Assembly: GCF_028473645.1 (NCBI RefSeq)
Contig: NZ_CP097269.1
Coordinates: 4,797,501-4,861,500 of the forward strand
Origin: Acidovorax sp. GBBC 1281
GTDB lineage: Bacteria > Pseudomonadota > Gammaproteobacteria > Burkholderiales > Burkholderiaceae_C
Direction of reading: 5' to 3'
Length of the DNA: 64,000 bases
Shown here: in pieces, positions 61,604 to 64,000 of the stretch
Numbering within the stretch: the stretch's first letter is position 1
Layout: every line of letters starts with the position of its first letter
Notes under the pieces: model-generated
The model's input: the letters and a program-made list of their open reading frames with translations, nothing else
Database searches by the model: none
Told to the model about the DNA's origin: nothing
Position numbers and translations under genes: made by a program

Positions 61604-63535
61604 ATGAGCCTGCTCAACGTCGGCGCCCGCGCCCTGCTCGCCAACCAGGTGGCCCTGCAGACCGCGGGCCACAACATCGCCAACGTCAACACCGCCGGCT
61701 ACTCGCGCCAGACGCTGTCGCTGCAGACCGTGCAGGGCCAGTTCACCGGCGGCGGCTACATCGGCCAGGGCGTGGACGTGCAGACCATCCTGCGCAACCA
61801 CAACGAGCTGCTCACGCGGCAGGCCGCCGCGGCCAACGCCACCCAGGCGGCCGACCAGACGCGCGGCGAGCGCCTGTCGCAGATGCAGGACGTTTTCAGC
61901 GGCGGCACGAGCGGCCTGGGCGCCTCGATCACCGACATGCTGAACGCCCTGTCCGACGTGGTGGCGGCCCCGACCGACATCACCGCGCGCACGGTGGTGC
62001 TCACGCGCATGGACGAGACCGCCGGGCGCATGCGCTCCGCGGCCGACCGTCTGTCGGAGATCCAGTACACCGTCACCGAACAGCTCAACAGCAACGTCAA
62101 CGCGATCAACAGCCTGGCCAGCCGCATGGCCGGCGTGAACGAGCAGATCGCGCGCGCCACCGGCAACGGCCAATCGCCCAACGACCTGCTGGACCAGCGC
62201 GACCAGATCATCCGCGAGATCAACCAGTACGTGCAGACCACGCAGGTGCAGGCCGACGACGGCACCGTGGGCCTGTTCGTCGCGGGCAGCCAGCCCCTGG
62301 TGCTGGGCTCCACCGCCACGCAGCTGTCCGTGGGCGAGGCCACGTCCTTTCCCGGCAGCGGGCAGACCAAGCTGTTCTTCAACCGCCCCGGCGTGGCACC
62401 GGTGGAGCTGGACGAGAACATGCTCGGCGGCGGCGAGGTCTCGGGCCTGCTGCGCTTCAACAACACCGATCTGGCCGAGGGCGTGAACCTGCTCGGCCGC
62501 ATGGCGCAATCCATCGGCATGACGATGAACGCCCAGCACAAGCTGGGCCTCACGCTCGACGGACAGGCCGGCAAGGACCTGTTCTCGGTCCCCACCAGCA
62601 TGCCCGGCTACACCAAGGGCACGGCCGTGGGCACCGTGTCGTTCAGCGACGCGACGAAGTTCGCCGCGTCCGACTATGAAGTGCGCTTCACCACGCCGCC
62701 GGCCGGCCAGGTGGTGCGCATGTCCGACGGCAAGGCCACCGCCTTCACCGACCTGACCGACCTGGCCAGCAAGCAGATCGACGGGCTGAACTTCAACATG
62801 ACGGCCGCAGGCGCCACGGGCGAGCGCGTGCTCTTCAAGCCCTTCAGCACCACGGCCGCGAACATCCAGGCCAAGGTGCTGTCGCCCCGCGACCTGGCCG
62901 TGGCCAGCCCCGTCAACGCCGCCATGGGCAAGACCAACGGCGGGTCGATGCAGCTCACCAGCGTGCAGGCGACCTCCACGGGCTTCACCGCCCCTCCCAT
63001 TCCGGCGGGCGTGAGCCTGAGCTTCGCCGCCGGCCCGCCCACCACCTACACGGTGACGGGCTCGACCACGCCGCCCTCGGGCACCGCGGGCCTGGCCTAC
63101 ACGCCGGGCCAGCCCATCAAGATCGACGGCTGGGAACTGACGCTCAAGGGCACGCCCAACACCGGCGACACCGTCACGGTGGGCAATGCGCTCGATCCGC
63201 AATACGGCGACACCTACACCCGCAACGCCGGCAACGCCTCCGCGATGAACGCGCTGCGCGACGTGAAGATGTTCGACGAATCCACCATGAGCGACGGCTA
63301 CGCCGGCCTCATGGCGCAGGTGGGCACGCGCACGCAGAGCGCGCTGAACTCCGCCCAGCTGTCCACCACCATCGCGGGCAACCTCGAAAAGGACCGCACG
63401 GCCGTCTCGGGCGTGAACCTGGACGAAGAGGCCGCCAAGCTGATCCAATACCAGCAGGCCTACCAGGCCTCCGCGAAGGTCCTGCAGATCGCCCAGAGTA
63501 TTTTCGACAGCCTGATCCAGACGATGGGCCGATAA
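61604..63535 (+). CDS. flgK: Hook-filament junction protein FlgK
   Basis: 643 aa. N-terminal LLNVGARALLANQVALQTAGHNIANVNTAGYSRQ and C-terminal NLDEEAAKLIQYQQAYQASAKVLQIAQSIFDSLIQTMGR are the family ends; the middle is beta-rich and Thr/Pro-rich. It joins the hook to FlgL. It is 13 bases after flgJ. Confidence 0.97.
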   Translation: MSLLNVGARALLANQVALQTAGHNIANVNTAGYSRQTLSLQTVQGQFTGGGYIGQGVDVQTILRNHNELLTRQAAAANATQAADQTRGERLSQMQDVFSGGTSGLGASITDMLNALSDVVAAPTDITARTVVLTRMDETAGRMRSAADRLSEIQYTVTEQLNSNVNAINSLASRMAGVNEQIARATGNGQSPNDLLDQRDQIIREINQYVQTTQVQADDGTVGLFVAGSQPLVLGSTATQLSVGEATSFPGSGQTKLFFNRPGVAPVELDENMLGGGEVSGLLRFNNTDLAEGVNLLGRMAQSIGMTMNAQHKLGLTLDGQAGKDLFSVPTSMPGYTKGTAVGTVSFSDATKFAASDYEVRFTTPPAGQVVRMSDGKATAFTDLTDLASKQIDGLNFNMTAAGATGERVLFKPFSTTAANIQAKVLSPRDLAVASPVNAAMGKTNGGSMQLTSVQATSTGFTAPPIPAGVSLSFAAGPPTTYTVTGSTTPPSGTAGLAYTPGQPIKIDGWELTLKGTPNTGDTVTVGNALDPQYGDTYTRNAGNASAMNALRDVKMFDESTMSDGYAGLMAQVGTRTQSALNSAQLSTTIAGNLEKDRTAVSGVNLDEEAAKLIQYQQAYQASAKVLQIAQSIFDSLIQTMGR

Positions 63536-63553
63536 ACCGCGCCGGAGAAAGAC

Positions 63554-64000
63554 ATGGCCAACTTCTATCGCACCTCCACCGCCAACATGTACGACAACGC
63601 CCTGCGCAACCTGGGCACGCGGCAGACGGCGTTGTCCAACCTGCAGGAAAACCTCACCTCCGGCAAGCGCGTGGTGCGCGCCAGCGACGACCCGGTGGCC
63701 GCCGCGCAGGCAGAACGCGCGATGACCCGGCTGGCGCGCGTGCAGACCGACCAGCGCGCGCTGGAGAACCAGCGCAACTCCATCGCCCAGGCCGAATCGA
63801 CCATGGGCGAAGCCGTGGACCTGGTGCAGGAGGCCCGCCAGCTCATCGTGAGCGCCGGTAACGGATCGCTCACGCCCAACGACCGCAAGACCATCGCCAA
63901 CCAACTGCAGGGCCTTCGCGAGCAGCTGTCCTCCATGGTCAACCGCAAGGACAGCAACGGCATGCCGCTGCTGGGCGCCCTGGGCAGCGCGCTCACGCCG
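63554..64000 (+). CDS. flgL: Hook-filament junction protein FlgL, 5' part
   Basis: First 149 codons; the frame is open to the window end. MANFYRTSTANMYDNALRNLGTRQTALSNLQENLTSGKRVVRASDDPVAAAQAERAM is the FlgL N-terminus, related to flagellin D0/D1. It links FlgK to the filament. GGAG precedes the ATG, 18 bases after flgK. Confidence 0.95.
   Translation, partial: MANFYRTSTANMYDNALRNLGTRQTALSNLQENLTSGKRVVRASDDPVAAAQAERAMTRLARVQTDQRALENQRNSIAQAESTMGEAVDLVQEARQLIVSAGNGSLTPNDRKTIANQLQGLREQLSSMVNRKDSNGMPLLGALGSALTP

Noticed and set aside
1-64000. tRNA, rRNA, CRISPR array, insertion sequence or phage genes
   Set aside because: No cloverleaf with CCA-type ends, no regular spacer array and no transposase or integrase motifs were seen. 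Nearly all the sequence is accounted for by motility and glycan genes.

Overview
The window is a GC-rich flagellar, chemotaxis and flagellin-glycosylation supercluster. It looks like a betaproteobacterium of the order Burkholderiales, most likely family Comamonadaceae (Acidovorax/Paracidovorax-like). This is judged from gene order, codon bias, the cheD-containing che operon, the motAB-cheYZ-flhBAF-fliA order, and a short dispersed repeat of a type I associate with Comamonadaceae. The species call is an inference; no rRNA gene is present.

Layout. 1-426: 3' end of an ABC-F ATPase (uup). 453-6953 (minus): che operon, read as cheZ-like, cheY, cheA, cheW, cheR, cheD, cheB. 7111-8867 (plus): a receiver-histidine kinase and a NarL-type regulator, divergent from che. 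8880-13108 (minus): fliL-M-N-O-P-Q-R, switch and export-gate genes. 13366-20141 (minus): fliF-G-H-I-J-K; fliE diverges at 20313. 20945-23255 (minus): fliD, fliS, fliT. 23412-26250: two similar flagellin genes transcribed divergently. 26333-31632 (plus): acyl carrier protein, ketoacyl synthase III, ketoacyl reductase, hexapeptide acyltransferase, FkbM methyltransferase and a WavE-like protein. 31649-42321 (minus): a ten-gene unit with a GT41 glycosyltransferase, an aminotransferase, a Rieske oxygenase, CDP-deoxysugar enzymes (RfbF, RfbG, RfbH, RfbC-like, two reductases) and an Old Yellow Enzyme homologue. 42572-45471 (plus): motA, motB, cheY, cheZ. 45735-52001 (plus): flhB, flhA, flhF, a degenerate flhG, fliA. 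52127-53717 (minus): flgA, flgM, flgN. 53931-64000 (plus): flgB-C-D-E-F-G-H-I-J-K-L, flgL cut by the window edge.

How it fits together. The window encodes nearly a whole flagellum: MS ring, C ring, export gate and ATPase, rod, hook, P and L rings, junction proteins, filament, cap, chaperones, stator, late sigma factor and anti-sigma factor. It also has two CheY proteins and two CheY-phosphatase candidates. No flhDC and no chemoreceptor gene is present. Sigma-28 promoter matches sit before fliC1, fliS and flgM. An exact 12-bp element with sigma-70-like spacing is shared by the flgB and flhB upstream regions.

The most novel part is 26333-42321. An acyl-building module and a CDP-3,6-dideoxyhexose module flank each other between the flagellins and the stator genes. 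A GT41 enzyme is the likely flagellin glycosyltransferase, and a Rieske oxygenase and an OYE homologue are translationally coupled into the sugar operon. The set resembles the CDP-ascarylose pathway but lacks its usual reductase partner.
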